This document shows, one piece after another, positions 1 through 11,164 of a stretch of DNA of 64,000 nucleotides. The notes under the pieces were generated by a model. It was not told the origin of the DNA, did not search any database, and saw only the letters and a list, made by a program, of their open reading frames with translations. Every line of letters begins with the position of its first letter. Position 1 is the first letter of the stretch. This DNA is from Chloranthus sessilifolius (Eukaryota; Streptophyta; Magnoliopsida; Chloranthales; Chloranthaceae). The position numbers and the translations under genes are program-made. Location of the stretch: the NCBI GenBank assembly GCA_021018995.1, contig CM037585.1, forward strand, positions 83,180,646 to 83,244,645. Direction: 5' to 3'.

Positions 1-61
1 CCATCACAACCGGACACATTAGCATGAATCAATCATATCCTACTGCGACAACGAATTTTAC

Positions 62-790
62 CACATCACCATGATCAAAGGCAAGTCCCGTTGCGATCCC
101 AAAACCTCATCATTGTCCCATCACGACAGTCAAGGAGTCACTAGACCAACCCTTCACTGCACACTCATAAACATGTCCCGTCACGATACAACCACAACGT
201 CATCTCATATAACCCAATATCTGCCAAAGAAAGAAACACCATCGTTGTCTTATCACGAAATTGAAACAACTAAGGAATTGACGACATCGCACATGTCCCA
301 TCGTAATGCCACCACAACTCAAGCATCTTGCAAACCCGTTCTATCACGACACTATTACCCAAAACACTCGAACACTACCCGTTACAATACACAATCGAGA
401 AGGGAAGGCTCAACCATGTCCCATCACATAAGCAGGGAGCCTAATCCCCGAATGCTTCACCACGCAATAGTCACCAAACGCCATTACAGTAGAAACATAA
501 GGACAGAGAAATCTCTCTGACATCTTGCCACATCCCGTCTCAGCACGAACATCTCACCATAAAATCTCTGTCGTCCCATCTCACCCATCAAATATCATGT
601 TCCACCGTGCCGACAACTAGCGGGACTCACCTCACCACACGACCATAAGGGGAGAACCACCATGTCTCACCACGAATTTCATCTTCCCAAGATGCTTCCT
701 CACATTGGTGACCATCAGGTCCCGCTACAGTAGAAGTGAAGAACAGAGAGGGAACCCTCTAATATCCCATCGCGATATCACTACAGCAGC
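62..790. repeat. degenerate interspersed TCCCATCACGA motif array
   Basis: The core TGTCCCATCACGA or a close variant recurs irregularly, for example near 112, 174, 248, 294, 341, 417 and 770. Many variants differ at the CG dinucleotide, as expected from deamination of methylated CpG. The array keeps 71-520 free of stops in one frame, which I take as a side effect of repetition rather than evidence of a protein. Confidence 0.5.
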
Positions 791-1450
791 CGATCGAATC
801 CCATTGGCTATAAAATATAGTCGATATTCCTTATAAAATATAGTCAGCTATATTAAGTCAAATATTTTCAAAACCTGTCTCTCTCGACTCGTGAATCACT
901 ATAGTCCTCCCATAAGTGGCCATCATTAGTATTCACCGAGAAGGCTAGACGGAGCATCCGACATGCCAAGTGTCGTCTTGACAACCATATAAATGGTCGA
1001 GTCCACAAATTTTATACTAGTGGATCTATTCAGCGACGTCTCGAAAGCCGTATTTTCTGTAGTTTTACCACCGAATTGATCTTAAGTTAAATTCCCAAAC
1101 TTTCAAAAAAATAAAAATAAATAAACAAACAAATATTTCCAAAATGATTAATGAATAAATCAAAATAATGCATGGGCTCATACCTAAAAAAATTCAATCC
1201 TTATTGCCCCAATTCATTCATTCCCCTGGAAAATCGAACAATGAATATATTCGACTCTAAGAAATCTCAAATGCCTACTGGAAAGGGACAGCTGACGCGC
1301 CATTGGTGTGAGTAATGACGTGCCCGGTCTAAAATGATTTGCGAAAGCCTTCACCATTACATGACATTTTATTTTATTTTCAGTCTCTGGACCTTGTCTA
1401 TGGATGTTCATATGATGCTCCCTGGTACCTCGACTGCGTCATTTCCCTCT

Positions 1451-1690
1451 GTTTGACTGCCCCTTACAGCAGGTCGCGACATGCGATAGGATGCCCCTTG
1501 CACCCACAGATAAGGATTTGATGATTCTCCTTTCTGTTTGACTGTCACTCAAAGCAGGTCGCGCCGTGAGATGGGATGCCCCTTGCACCTGTAGATTAGG
1601 ATACACTGACTTCCCTCGTTGACTGCTATTCACAGCACATCGCAATATGTGGCGGGATGCCCTCTCGCACCCACTGCCAGGAATACACCT
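1451..1690. repeat. tandem repeat, about 84 bp, three copies
   Basis: Three successive units begin near 1451, 1535 and 1618. Each carries the order TTGACTG, then CAGCA/CAGG, TCGC, then GGATGCCC and a GCACC block. The copies are clearly diverged. It lies just upstream of the polypurine tract. Confidence 0.7.
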
Positions 1691-1872
1691 TTCGATAGCT
1701 ACCAGTGGGCCCCCAAATACTCCATTTTAGCTTGTGCTGATAGATAAGGAAGGCAAGCATCTCATGTCAGCATCCCTAGTTCACATTTGTGATTTCCTAA
1801 GAAGAACTAGAAGGCACCTTGGATGACGGGTGTGTACCTCTTCGTCGCGTTCTTCCTTCGCAAGAATGCGCC

Positions 1873-1885
1873 GAAGAGGGGCATC
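1873..1885 (+). other. polypurine tract (PPT)
   Basis: GAAGAGGGGCATC directly precedes the LTR start TGTAGACACC. The same purine-rich GGGGCATC-TGTAGACACC junction occurs on the minus strand at the 3' LTR of Tat-3 (61650-61662) and, slightly altered, at Tat-1 (7992-8004). This fixes the 3' LTR start at 1886. Confidence 0.8.
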
Positions 1886-2007
1886 TGTAGACACCCCCAT
1901 TTTGCCCTCTCAGAGTATATAAGTTTGTTCGATCAGCCTTTGACCTTGACTGTGGCTCTTCGGAAAGGACTTACCTTCTCTGAGGATTTCAAATCATTAA
2001 TGTGGGA

Positions 2008-2310
2008 CCATATGCTAAAAAAATAGTATATGGCTGAACACCGGCTGAAACAATAGCTCTGTGGCTCGAGCCCCATGACCCTAATGTGGGAACCATATGC
2101 TGAAACAATAGTATATGGTTGAACGCAGGCTGAAATAATAGCTCTGTGGCTTACATCCCATAAAGGAGGGGACCATATGCTGAAATAATAGTATATGGCT
2201 GAACGCAGGCTGAAACAATAGCTCTGTGGCTCAGACCCCATAACCCCAAAGTTGGAAACTATGTACTAACATAATAGTATGTAGCCGAAATGCGGGCTGA
2301 AATAATAGCC
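2008..2310. repeat. tandem array of paired dyad motifs GCTGAAAYAATAGY
   Basis: Four units of about 80-85 bp each hold two copies of a 14-bp dyad-like word. The copies start at 2014, 2044, 2099, 2129, 2179, 2209, 2264 and 2296. Within a unit they are 30-32 bp apart; between units the step is 50-55 bp. In the first member of each pair the symmetry is extended by CCATAT on the left and ATATGG on the right. The array lies in U3, about 500-800 bp upstream of the first TATA box. Confidence 0.85.
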
Positions 2311-2824
2311 TCGTGCCTTAGACCCGACTTGAACCTTGGACAATCTTGAATTACGCACACCGAACCATATGCATAATTTGATTGAACGCCACATCACCAG
2401 TGCTCAATCAGTACCCCTCAGACTAGACTTCCCTTCCCTTTGACCGCCTTGAGACCCAATTGCACGCCCCAACAAGCACGCGCATTCGGATTATGCACTC
2501 TATCACCGACGCATAATTGGTCTATTTCAGATCTGGTCTCTAACTCTTAAGACCGCCAAAACGCTGCTATTAAACGCAGTTGGCATGGCATTTAATCGGA
2601 TTGTGCATCCTAAACTCGACGCACAATTAGTCTAATAAGACTAGGACTAGGACACCCCGACTGAGCCATTCAACAGGTCGCTCACTGAGTTGGTCACCGA
2701 CTCAAAGTGGTTAAATGCTTGATACAGGGCGCACAACTCAATTAAGCACCCCGGATAGGGCACGTAATTAAAGTTGATCGGATAATTAAATGCACCCCAC
2801 AGGGCGCGTAATTAGTAAAATACC

Positions 2825-2832
2825 TATAAATA
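2825..2832 (+). promoter_or_regulatory. TATA box 1 of LTR-A
   Basis: TATAAATA is followed by GACCTCTTTACCTC and, about 30 bp downstream, by ACACAATTCAATAC, a likely initiation region. A near copy of the whole segment lies 750 bp downstream. Confidence 0.65.
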
Positions 2833-3575
2833 GACCTCTTTACCTCGACCCAAGACACACAATTCAATACGATTTCCCTCCTCTCTAGAGTTCCTCGCCT
2901 TCAAGCTTAGGATTTTGAGATTCCTCTCTGTAGCCTTGGCCTCAAGTATAATTTTCTTTCTAGTTCTTAATTCTCGGTTCTAGATCTTAGGTTTTTATTT
3001 TTAGTTCTAAATTTTAGTTTCTAGTCTCTAATTCTAGAGGTTAGTCCTTAGATTTAGATTTTAGGTCTTAATTATCAGCTTTGATTCTCAGCCTTAGGCC
3101 GTAATACCTTTTTTTTAAACCGTAGTTTTTAATCTCTAGTTCTAGTTCTTAGTTTTCTAGAATCACTCCTTAATCATATGGTTTATTTTATTTTTATCTC
3201 GGTCCTAATTTCAGTCCTTAGTTTATGATCCCAACCTTTCTCAATTGTCAATCCCATCACTTTTACATTTGACTTATTTTGAAGCATCAAACGAAGTTGG
3301 ATTGGTACAAAATTTGTCATGTTTGAAAGCTTATCGAAGTAGCTTTCCAACAAGCCAAAAAACATGCAATTCTAACATGTATTGAAGAAGTTATGATCAA
3401 TTTTCAGAAGCCGCGCAAAAAGTGACGTTTTTCAAAACTCCTAGTTGAATTAAGATTAGTCTCTTTATTATTTTAGAAAATAGGATTCTTTTCTTTTATT
3501 AGAAATAGGATCAGTTCCCTTATTATTTTAGAAGAATTAGGAATTAGAGTTATGCTAGGATTTATAGTAAAAGCC

Positions 3576-3584
3576 TATAAATAA
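3576..3584 (+). promoter_or_regulatory. TATA box 2 of LTR-A (duplicated promoter segment)
   Basis: TATAAATAA is followed by GACCTTTACCTC and CATTCAATACACAATTTTCC, closely resembling the segment after TATA box 1. Short CTCTACACAATTT words are then tandemly repeated to about 3680. The LTR may therefore have two start sites or an internal duplication of its R region. Confidence 0.6.
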
Positions 3585-4878
3585 GACCTTTACCTCTCTA
3601 GCCATTCAATACACAATTTTCCTCTACATAATTTTCCCCTACACAATTTCCCTCTACACAATTTCGCTCTACACGATTTACACGATTCTTCAGGTAATTC
3701 CTTAGTTCTTAATTTTATGTTTCTAGTTCTTAGGTTTTAGAACCTGTTCCTCTTTTTTTAATTCTAATTCAAGATTTAGGTTCTAGCCCACTAGTTCTTA
3801 AATTCTAGATCTTAGATCTTAGGTTTTAATCTAAATTTCTAATTTTCTGATTCTAGTTCTTAGTTTCTATAATCAGTCCTTAATTTCAGTCTTAAATTCA
3901 GTCTTAGAATTTCAATTTTAGTGCTAGATCTTATTTTCTTATTCTTAGATCAATTTTGACGTTCTAGTTCCTAAATTTTAGTTCTAATTTTATAATCCTT
4001 GATTTTCGATCCGTAAATTCATAATTTATAAATTCAAAAATTATTTTTTTCAATCTATATTATTTTTAAAATAAATCCTAACCAACCAATTTGCCCAAAG
4101 GAGCTTACGGAGGGTACCCGAGAACGGAGCCGATACTCCTTAGCATAGCGGGCCAAAACCCTTTTTTTTTTAGATTTTTAGTAAAATTAGTATATTTACT
4201 TTAATTAGAGTTTTAATAGAATTAGTATATTTTTAATTAATTAGAGTTTCAATAGATTTAGTATATTCTTGATTAGTTTCCATAGGATTAACATATTTGC
4301 ACTCCTAGTAGTATTAGGAGACTTAATTAACTTGATTTTAAATAGGATTAGGATATTTAAATTAATTAGACCCCTAGTAGGATTAGGAGATTTAATTAAT
4401 TCCTAGTAAGATTAAGATATTTAGATCAATTAGACTCCTAGCAGAAGTAGGAGACCTTTTTTAATTAGACTCTTAGTAGAATTAGGAGACCTTTTTAAAT
4501 CAGATTCCCAATAAAATTAGGAGCCTAGATCAATTAGACTCCTAGTAGGACTAGTACGCCAAGTTAATTAAAATCCTAGCAGGAATAGGTAAACCAAATG
4601 AGTTACACTAAAAGCAACCCACAGTTGCTGACATCGGCTGACCGGCGATTCAGTAAAGAAGTTCAACCTGCAAGCCCCTATTTCCCTTTAAAGCGTGATC
4701 AGTGGCGTGTTGCAGCGTCGATTAATATCTGCAGCTGATGATCACATCAACACAGGTATTCTCCATTTAATATTCGCCTCTTTAATTTTAGCAATTTAAT
4801 ATTTCCTAATTTATTACTCCATCATCGCCTATCGCCAAAGTCCACTTGGACCGAGTTGGGTCACTGATTCCGGGGACA

Positions 4879-5352
4879 GAAAGGAACCCAGAAAAAGTGT
4901 GTACCAACATAGAGGTAGTGAAGAGTCATGCAGGACTGGGAGGCAAGGGTGGCAGAGATGCCGAGTAGAGTGGCTGAGATGCTACCATGGTGGTAGGTTG
5001 AGACGATGGCGACATCAAATACCTTGGTCTCTTGCTGGCCTGCTCAGCACTAAGTGCTTGCGACTGACTCTGTCTATTTCTGGTCTGCTCTTCCCGTCTC
5101 TTGATCATATTATCCACATCCTTCTCTGCAATAAGGACTAATCTCACCACCCGATCATAAGTCACTGCTTCAAAAAGGGATATCCTTTCCTTAATGGTCG
5201 GTTTCAAGTCGTACTCAAACTTCTGAGTTTTCATCAATTCGGTGGTCACTAATGCTGGTGCGAACCGAGAGAGTTTTGTGAACTCCGATTCATACTTCGG
5301 AACTGTCATTTCGCCTTGTACTAAGTTGGCAAACTATATCTCCATCTGTCGT
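4879..5352 (-). pseudogene. chromovirus-like gag, downstream part (disrupted)
   Basis: On the minus strand, 5309-4926 is open and starts MTVPKYESEFTKLSRFAP, typical of the conserved gag block of plant chromoviruses. It ends in a proline/serine-rich tail. The same frame extends upstream to 5352 through one stop codon at about 5334. The N-terminal half of this gag is at 58159-58669, on the far side of the Athila-2 insertion, and the reading frame is consistent across the junction once one copy of the target-site duplication is removed. No zinc knuckle or pol is seen to the left; the LTR-A element begins there. Confidence 0.75.
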
Positions 5353-6370
5353 TATTATTCACTGAAAAGTACCACTTTTCACCTCTTAACATAGCCTTTG
5401 ATAGACCTTGAAGCAGTCTAATAATCATTTGTTAAGTGTGTTTTATAGTTAGCAATAATCTATGCAGCTTAACACAAAATCCATTCTTATTGGCCCAAAG
5501 AAGAGAAAGAAGACATACAAAGATGACAGCTGAACCAAAGTCTAATGGAACACCCTGGTAGTGCTCACCATGGTCACCAGGTGCTGATCATCATTGACCA
5601 AAAGCCTAACAGATGAGTGAAGTTGGCTGAGAATGGAGAAACTGTAAAAGTAGCAAGTGTAATGCAGTAGAGCATAGAAAGATAGAGCTCGCAGAGTTGA
5701 GAAGCTCCCTCGTGAAGCTGAGGATGCAGTGGAAGATGCCCTCGCACAGATAAGATGCATAGTTAAGAGGAGAGCTATAAAGACATCGCGAAGATCTCGT
5801 AGATTAAAATCCTCAAAATTTGTAGTTACGGAGCTCTCGCGGAGATCAGGCCTTAAAGCAACTGCACGAAGAACATAGCAAGTCCTTGTGTGAACTGGAC
5901 TAAAATTCACCTCGTAGAGTTCGTGCGTGGCCCTGGAAGAGAGAGACTCCCATAATTCTCCTTGTGCAGATCTTGCACACTCTAAAGCCTTACCAATTAC
6001 TATGCGAGCGTAGGAGCATAATTGCGCGAGTACCTAGCAAGAGAGAGCTTTTGAAGCTCTACTGCACAAGAAGTATAGGCACTCCAAATCATCTCTGCAA
6101 CAGAATTATAGCACAAAGGAACTGCGCGATTAAGAGTTGGTGAGTGGCTTTGGAAGAGAGAGACGCCCAGAATTTGCCTTGCGCAGATCTCGCGCACTGT
6201 GAAGTCTTACCAATTACCTCACGAGCACAGGGGCATAACTGTGCGAGTACCTAGCGAGAGAGAGAGAGCTTTTGAAGCTCTACTGCGTGAGATGTATAGG
6301 CACTCCAGATCATCTCCGTGACAGCAGTGCAATGCAAAGGAACTGTGAGATTAACTAGAGATTAACTGTG
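5353..6370 (+). mobile_element. Athila-2 5' LTR, first part
   Basis: It matches the start of the 3' LTR at 55255 onward, with scattered substitutions, many of them CpG to TpG or CpA. It contains the first 1018 bp, including two tandem copies of a 217-bp unit (from about 5919 and 6134) rich in GCGAG-type motifs. It is broken at 6370 by Tat-1 and resumes at 46204. Confidence 0.85.
6366..6370. other. Tat-1 target-site duplication, left copy (CTGTG)
   Basis: CTGTG immediately precedes the LTR start TGCGAGCATGG; the matching copy is at 46204-46208, immediately after the LTR end GTCTACA. The uninterrupted version of this site is seen in the 3' LTR of Athila-2 near 56270. Confidence 0.9.
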
Positions 6371-7100
6371 TGCGAGCATGGATCCTCTCGAACTCGTCAC
6401 GGCGATGTGCTCTCGGTGGAACAAAATGTAGAGTCGCCACCCGGAGCTTTTGGTGACCCGGGAAACCTTTAAATCGATATTTTGAGCACCGAAATGCTAA
6501 ATATGATCTGATTTACCGGTCTTTGCGAAAGGCTCTAGGGTAGGGGCTTCGGTTATCGATCGGGAAGGATTTAGGCACCCGATCAACCCGCATGTAGCGG
6601 TCTCTATCTATGGGCAAAAATGAAAATAAATGGGCGGAGCTTCCCCTTGCTCGAAGGCAATACGATCCTATCAAACTTTGAGCAAAACCGAAATTTCAGT
6701 GGCGTAACGGCTTGAATCCTTGGACGGAGGAAACACCAAGAAGGTAGAGGAAGAAAGGGGTGAGCCGGAGCTCACGGGCCCTTGTTGCACCAAGGAAGAC
6801 CTTCACTTTGGCGTGCTTCTGATGACTTTGAATGGCTTAAACGGTAGAAGAATGGGTTCTAATGCTAGGATTCTTAGCTAGAAAGTGTAGGATGAAGCTA
6901 GGGACTAAACCTTAACTAAAAGGGGTGATCTAATGGTTGAAAAGGGTTTGAAAAAAAATGAAAATGCATGCTGGAATTCTGGTTGAAAATATAGGAAAAG
7001 AACTTTCTCTCACTAGGGCTCTCTCTCTCCTAACTCAAGCTTTCACCCTAATCTTTTCAACCTTGATTTTTTCAACCATTTTGGGAAGAGGGGGCCTCTC

Positions 7101-7108
7101 TATTTATA
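7101..7108 (-). promoter_or_regulatory. TATA box of Tat-1 3' LTR
   Basis: TATAAATA on the minus strand inside TCTCTATAAATAGAGA. The equivalent box is at 45313-45320 in the other LTR and at 60714-60721 in Tat-3. In all three LTRs the palindrome array lies roughly 280-500 bp upstream. Confidence 0.8.
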
Positions 7109-7387
7109 GAGAAGAGGTGGGTTAGAGGGTTACTTAAGAGCTAATTAGTTTAGCAATTAGGTAATCCTCCATCTAAGGTTTTCTAGGTTTTTAGAGTCTT
7201 AGAGGTTTGGGAAATTGGTTTCAATGGCGGATGATGGGGTGAGACCATGGGTGACTTAAGGGTTGCAAATAAGTTCAAAGGGGGTGCAACCAATCTTAAG
7301 ACACCTTCCTCAACCAAGGAGATGGTCAAAGGGTCAAACCAGATGAAGGAAATTCGAGCACCTGATGACAGTTATTATAGCTAAGTT

Positions 7388-7604
7388 GGGTGTATATATT
7401 ACATACACCCAGTTTATGCACAGTGATTTCCACAAAAATTAGGGGAGTTCTAGGAAGATGATGCCCGTGGTGGGTCCCACCTGTGCTGGGCATATATATT
7501 ATATATGCCCGGCCAAATTTGGCCCAAAACATGTTAGGCGTATATAATATATACGCCTGACCAAAATTGGGCCAGATTTGTCGGGCGTATGTAATACATA
7601 CGCC
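7388..7604. repeat. palindrome array A, Tat-1 3' LTR (four 23-bp copies)
   Basis: Copies at 7388-7410, 7488-7510, 7536-7558 and 7583-7605. Each is a near-perfect palindrome whose left arm is a variant of GGGCGTATATA. Arms co-vary: copy 2 has GGGCATATATA matched by its complement, and copy 4 has GGGCGTATGTA matched by ACATACGCC. Spacing is 100, 48 and 47 bp; spacers often begin GACCAAAATTGG or GGCCAAATTTGG. Confidence 0.95.
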
Positions 7605-7991
7605 TGAGCAAAAGGTTATTATTTTATGTGAAACTTCAAACGACCATAACTCTTGAACCACAACTCCAAATTGGGTGATCCTTGGCTTGTTGGAAAGCTG
7701 GAGAAGTCCTCCTTCCAATGGTATGTGGCCCACCCTTAGCAAGTGTTTGTATAAAAGTCTGTAGCTCTCCCTCCATCAACTGCTTAGAAGGGTTCAAGTT
7801 GAGTCTGGGAAGGGATCCTAGGGTTTAGGGGTGATTTCTAAGGATTGGGGGAATGGTTCTCATGGGTTTTAGGTGATTCCTAATGATCTGTATAGGTTAC
7901 CAAGGGTTCAGGGATGCCATCGTAAGCAGAGGAGTGCATTTCTTCCGGAGTACGGACTGATCGGGCCTTGGGCCGAATTTGGGTGTCTACA

Positions 7992-8004
7992 GATGCCTCT
8001 CTTG
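7992..8004 (-). other. Tat-1 polypurine tract
   Basis: On the minus strand AAGAGAGGCATC directly precedes the LTR start TGTAGACACCC. It is equivalent to the tracts at 1873-1885 and 61650-61662, and marks this as the 3' end of the minus-strand element. Confidence 0.75.
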
Positions 8005-9879
8005 GGTATTCGATCACTAATGATCGGATGCCAAAGACAAGAGACATCCAAGGAGGTCCAAGGCACGTTTGATGGGTCCGCCTGGTTCAACTCAATTCTC
8101 AAACATTCATGGTGATGGTGAGTGTACGTAAGCCCTCTCATTTCAGGATATCGTCCGTGCCTCAAAGCTAATAGTTCTCAAGCGCATTGCGACATTACTG
8201 GGCATAACTGCGATGATCACAAAAAGTGTAAGCCCGCTAGCTAGGATATCATCCACTTCTTGAGGGAAATTATAGATTTGTGATGTTGAGTATTAATCTG
8301 AACCAGACAGCTTCATGAAACGGGATGATCGATCTATGCTTCAGAATCGATGCGAAGCACACAAAGCGAAGGCCTACAAACTTCTGCCCAATCCTGTGGG
8401 ATATTGACAGCTCCACTGGATTGGCCACGGGAGCCCTTACCTAGGTAAGGCTCGGAGTCTTTGGGCGAACCCATAAACCTCAAGGTTGTTTTAGCATGAC
8501 TTACCCGAGTGGAGCGAATGTTGATGTCGCAACACTTCTTGGGAATGCATGCCCATTTTCTGTGTAATAATTTTTTTTGTGTTTTCTTTCGTTTCGAGGC
8601 CTCTAAGCAAAGCTTAAAGACCTCTGGCAACTTTATTCTTGCACAACTCTTTAAGTGGATCAAATGTCAGTTGATACGCTTTAAGAATGCGTGCGCTCTG
8701 CTGGGGATAGGTGCACCTTGGGGATGTGCTCGTTCCAATGGCGAGGTGCTCCTAATTCACATGAATCAGAGTGCCTTAATTATAAACAAAGCTAAAAAGG
8801 ATCGGGCTAGAACCAAACATCCATCCAAAGAGATGGTCAATTTTAGCCTCCGTCCCTAATGAAATTACATCTTTCTAACTATACACAGACAGACACCCAT
8901 CAGGGGCGATAAGCAGCAAATAGGCGCGAATGACAGCCTCGACCCTAAGGTACAATTTACGAGGACAAACGACCATCCTGTGGATACCCAGATGCAAGTG
9001 CGTACATTCAACAGGGACACCGTGCCTATACAGGTTTCAAGCCTGTGTAAAAGGAAATAAAAGGGAATGTGCCCTTCGGTCTGTATGTTTGCACATAGTT
9101 TGGTCGGTTGTAATTTCATTTTTGACGGGTCAGTTTCGACTAACAATAAACTTTTCGAATGGTCTAAAGTCGGGTATACTCTTGGTCAACATGGATCCGA
9201 AGGTGGATGGTCAGAACAAAAACACGGAAGGTGGGGTCAACCTACTCAGGATTTTCACTACATAACAACAGGTTGTTATTCCAAACCTTCTCCTTTTTTT
9301 TTTTTTCTTTTTTCTCTTCATATATATTTTTGCACATGTCAGTTTGAGACTTTGAGCATGCTCAAACTGTTTTTATTTTTGCATGTATCCTTAGGCAGAT
9401 CAACTTGCCATGTTGATATACCTTAGGGACGTGTGCATTCCGGTGATGGGTCCTTGGTTTGCCTGCCGGATCAGGTATGGGGTGTCCCTGTGTAAGACGG
9501 GGTTTGAGAGTTTTTGGGTGAACCCGATCATTCCGAATTGATTTAACACGGTTCTCCGAGTGGCATAAATGGTCATTGCGACGTTCTTTTGAGAACTAGT
9601 GTGACTTTTCAGCAATTTCCTTTTTTTTTTTCTTTTTGGATCTTATGATTTTATGGAGCACTCAGCGGGTGCTTACAGATCTAGATCCGTTTATTGTGGC
9701 ATGGTCCCTTTGGGTCAGTCGAAGAGAGCTCGAAGGGCCATTTGGGGATGCGTGCACCATTGCCTGACGGTATGTGGGCTTCTAAGAGGGACCGAGCCGT
9801 GGTCCATAGCATAGGGGGTCTATCGGGCCTCAAAGCCAAAGAGAATGGCCGGGCTGTTTTAAAACTGCCATTTCTGGTC
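8005..9879 (-). other. Tat-1 3' internal region, non-coding
   Basis: No gene recognised. It is homologous to 61663-63358 of Tat-3: both hold the block ATTTACGAGGACAAACGACC (8952 and 62448), the following CAGGTTT-AAGCCTGT dyad and a GCACATAGTTTG word, in the same order. The conserved order between diverged elements marks it as an element-specific 3' region, possibly the downstream enhancer or terminator for the antisense gene that starts at its far end. Frames open here overlap on both strands without domain support. Confidence 0.6.
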
Positions 9880-9950
9880 GGGCATATATAATATATACGC
9901 CTGACCAAAATACAGCGAAAAATGGTCGAGCGTATATATTATATACGCCT
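9880..9950. repeat. palindrome array B, upstream of antisense gene 1 (two copies)
   Basis: 23-bp palindromes at 9880-9902 and 9928-9950, 48 bp apart, with the same arms and GACCAAAA spacer start as in the LTR. They end about 200 bp before the putative leader splice donor of antisense gene 1. Tat-3 has three copies of its own palindrome at the same place (63359-63482). Confidence 0.93.
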
Positions 9951-10153
9951 GACCAAAATTGGCAGTTTTTAAAGCGAAAACCCTCTCTTTCAAACTCTAC
10001 CTTCTTCCCTCCTTCTTTCTCTAGTCCGGGACAGCCCCTTAGGGTTTTGACATTCGATTTTTTTCCTTGAGTTCTATTGCCGGGAGTTGCGGGTGCGGAT
10101 CAAAAGACGTTCATTCGCCTCCGATTTTGGATCTATTTCCCCTCCCATTTAAG
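9951..10153 (+). promoter_or_regulatory. promoter and leader exon of antisense gene 1
   Basis: After the palindromes comes TTTTTAAAG and a pyrimidine-rich stretch (CTCTCTTTCAAACTC...), then TTAGGGTTTTGAC and a splice donor AAG|GTAATC at 10153/10154. Tat-3 shows the same layout: TATTTAAAAC at 63494, a CCCCCTCTCTTCC leader, CTAGGGTTCC and AAG|GTAATC at 63688/63689. The conservation supports a true plus-strand transcription unit, but the exact start site is inferred. Confidence 0.6.
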
Positions 10154-11164
10154 GTAATCATCGATTTTTCCTTTGAATTTTGATTATGTTGTGTTGTTTT
10201 TTTTTTGGAGATGCTTGATGTTCCTTCTCTCTTTTTTCCTTTTTTTTTTTGCGGCGAAAGATGTATATATTTTTTGTTTATGTGATCCTCATGCATATGC
10301 TCTTCTTTTTTTATTATATTTTTTGTTATATGTGGTTCCTTCTTTTTTGTTGTTTTGTTGTTTCTTTTCCCCTTCCTGCTTTTTTTTTTATATTATATAA
10401 TGCTTGTTTTTTTTTTTTTTTATGTATGTGATGCCCCTTCTTTATATGTGATGCCTCTCTCTCTTTTTTTTTTTTTTATATTTTATATATGATGCCTCTC
10501 TTCTTTTTTTTTGTGTGATGCTTCTTTTTTGTTGTTTTGTTGTTTCTTTCTCTTTTTTTTTTTTATCATATGCAATGCTTGTTTTTCTCTCTTTTTTTTT
10601 TTATGTGTGATTCCCACTTCTTTTTTTTATATTTGATGTTGTTTCTTTCTCTCTCTTTTTTTTTTATCATATGCAATGCTTGTTTTTCTCTCTTTTTTTT
10701 TTATTATGTGTGATGCCCCCCTTTTTCTCTTTCCTTTTTTTATTTTATTTTAGTTTTTATATGTGATGCTTCCCTTTCTCTTTTTTTTTTTTATATGTGA
10801 TGCTTCTTCTTTTTTGTTGTTGTTGTGTTTTTTTTTTTTTTTTTGTGTTGTTTTTGGATTAGTGCCCATATATTTTTGCATTTTTGTTACTTTTCTCCTT
10901 CTCTTTTTTTGTCAGATTTGAAAAGCTTGATGTTCTTCTTTGTTGTAGTGCATTTTTTTTTAGGTATATGTGATTCTTTATTTCTATGCTCCCCTTTCTT
11001 TTTTTTCATTTTCCTCATTATTCATCACCATCCATTCTTCATTCATCCCTCTCTCTTTTTTTTATTGATGGATCAGTGCATTTTTTTTGTGTTATTCTCT
11101 CTCTCTCTTTTTTTTTTTTTTTTTTAGCAGCCCCTTCTTATACTGATGTGTTCCATAGTTTCAG
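10154..11164 (+). other. T-rich leader intron of antisense gene 1
   Basis: The segment starts GTAATC and ends TTTCAG directly before an ATG at 11165. It is almost entirely T-tracts with a repeated word TATGTGATGCC/TT (for example 10430, 10446, 10485, 10694, 10756, 10793). Plant introns are T-rich, but this length of oligo-T is extreme. Polyphenylalanine frames here are artefacts. Confidence 0.6.

Larger units (their letters stand above)
1..1872 (+). mobile_element. 3' internal region of a Tat/Ogre-type retrotransposon (non-coding)
   Basis: This stretch lies upstream of a polypurine tract and an LTR start at 1886, so it reads as the 3' untranslated or accessory part of a plus-strand LTR element whose 5' part is outside the window. 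Positions 71-520 are open in one frame, but the translation is a low-complexity by-product of the repeated motif TCCCATCACGA and matches no domain I recognise. A tandem repeat sits at 1451-1690. No gag or pol homology is visible. Confidence 0.6.
1886..4878 (+). mobile_element. LTR-A: 3' LTR of a Tat/Ogre-type element
   Basis: The LTR starts with TGTAGACACCC, as in the other Tat-type LTRs of this window. The right end is uncertain: GGGGACA at 4872-4878 is a plausible CA terminus just before chromovirus gag sequence, giving about 3.0 kb. Only one LTR is in the window, so the boundary cannot be checked by comparison. It holds an array of paired dyad motifs (2008-2310), two TATA boxes and long T/A-rich tracts of TTAGTTCTTA-like words at 2900-4560. 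No coding sequence was found. Confidence 0.65.
6371..7991 (-). mobile_element. Tat-1 3' LTR
   Basis: This 1621-bp LTR matches 44581-46203. In minus-strand orientation it starts TGTAGACACCC and ends at CATGCTCGCA. It contains a four-palindrome array (7388-7604), then a TATAAATA box (7108-7101) inside CTCTATAAATAGAG, and a U5 copy of GAGTCGCCA (6431-6439). Open frames seen in it, such as the minus-strand one at 7742-7326, are made by the palindromes and have no recognisable domain. Confidence 0.9.

Noticed and set aside
71-520. 149-residue open frame at the left edge
   Set aside because: Produced by the TCCCATCACGA repeats; His/Ser/Thr-rich low complexity with no homology seen.
7326-7742. Open frame on the minus strand in the Tat-1 LTR, also present at 45538-45954
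   Set aside because: It runs through the palindrome array and is shared because the LTRs are copies; no domain, no start context, located upstream of the TATA box.
10173-11127. Phenylalanine-rich open frames
   Set aside because: Translation of oligo-T tracts in what appears to be an intron.
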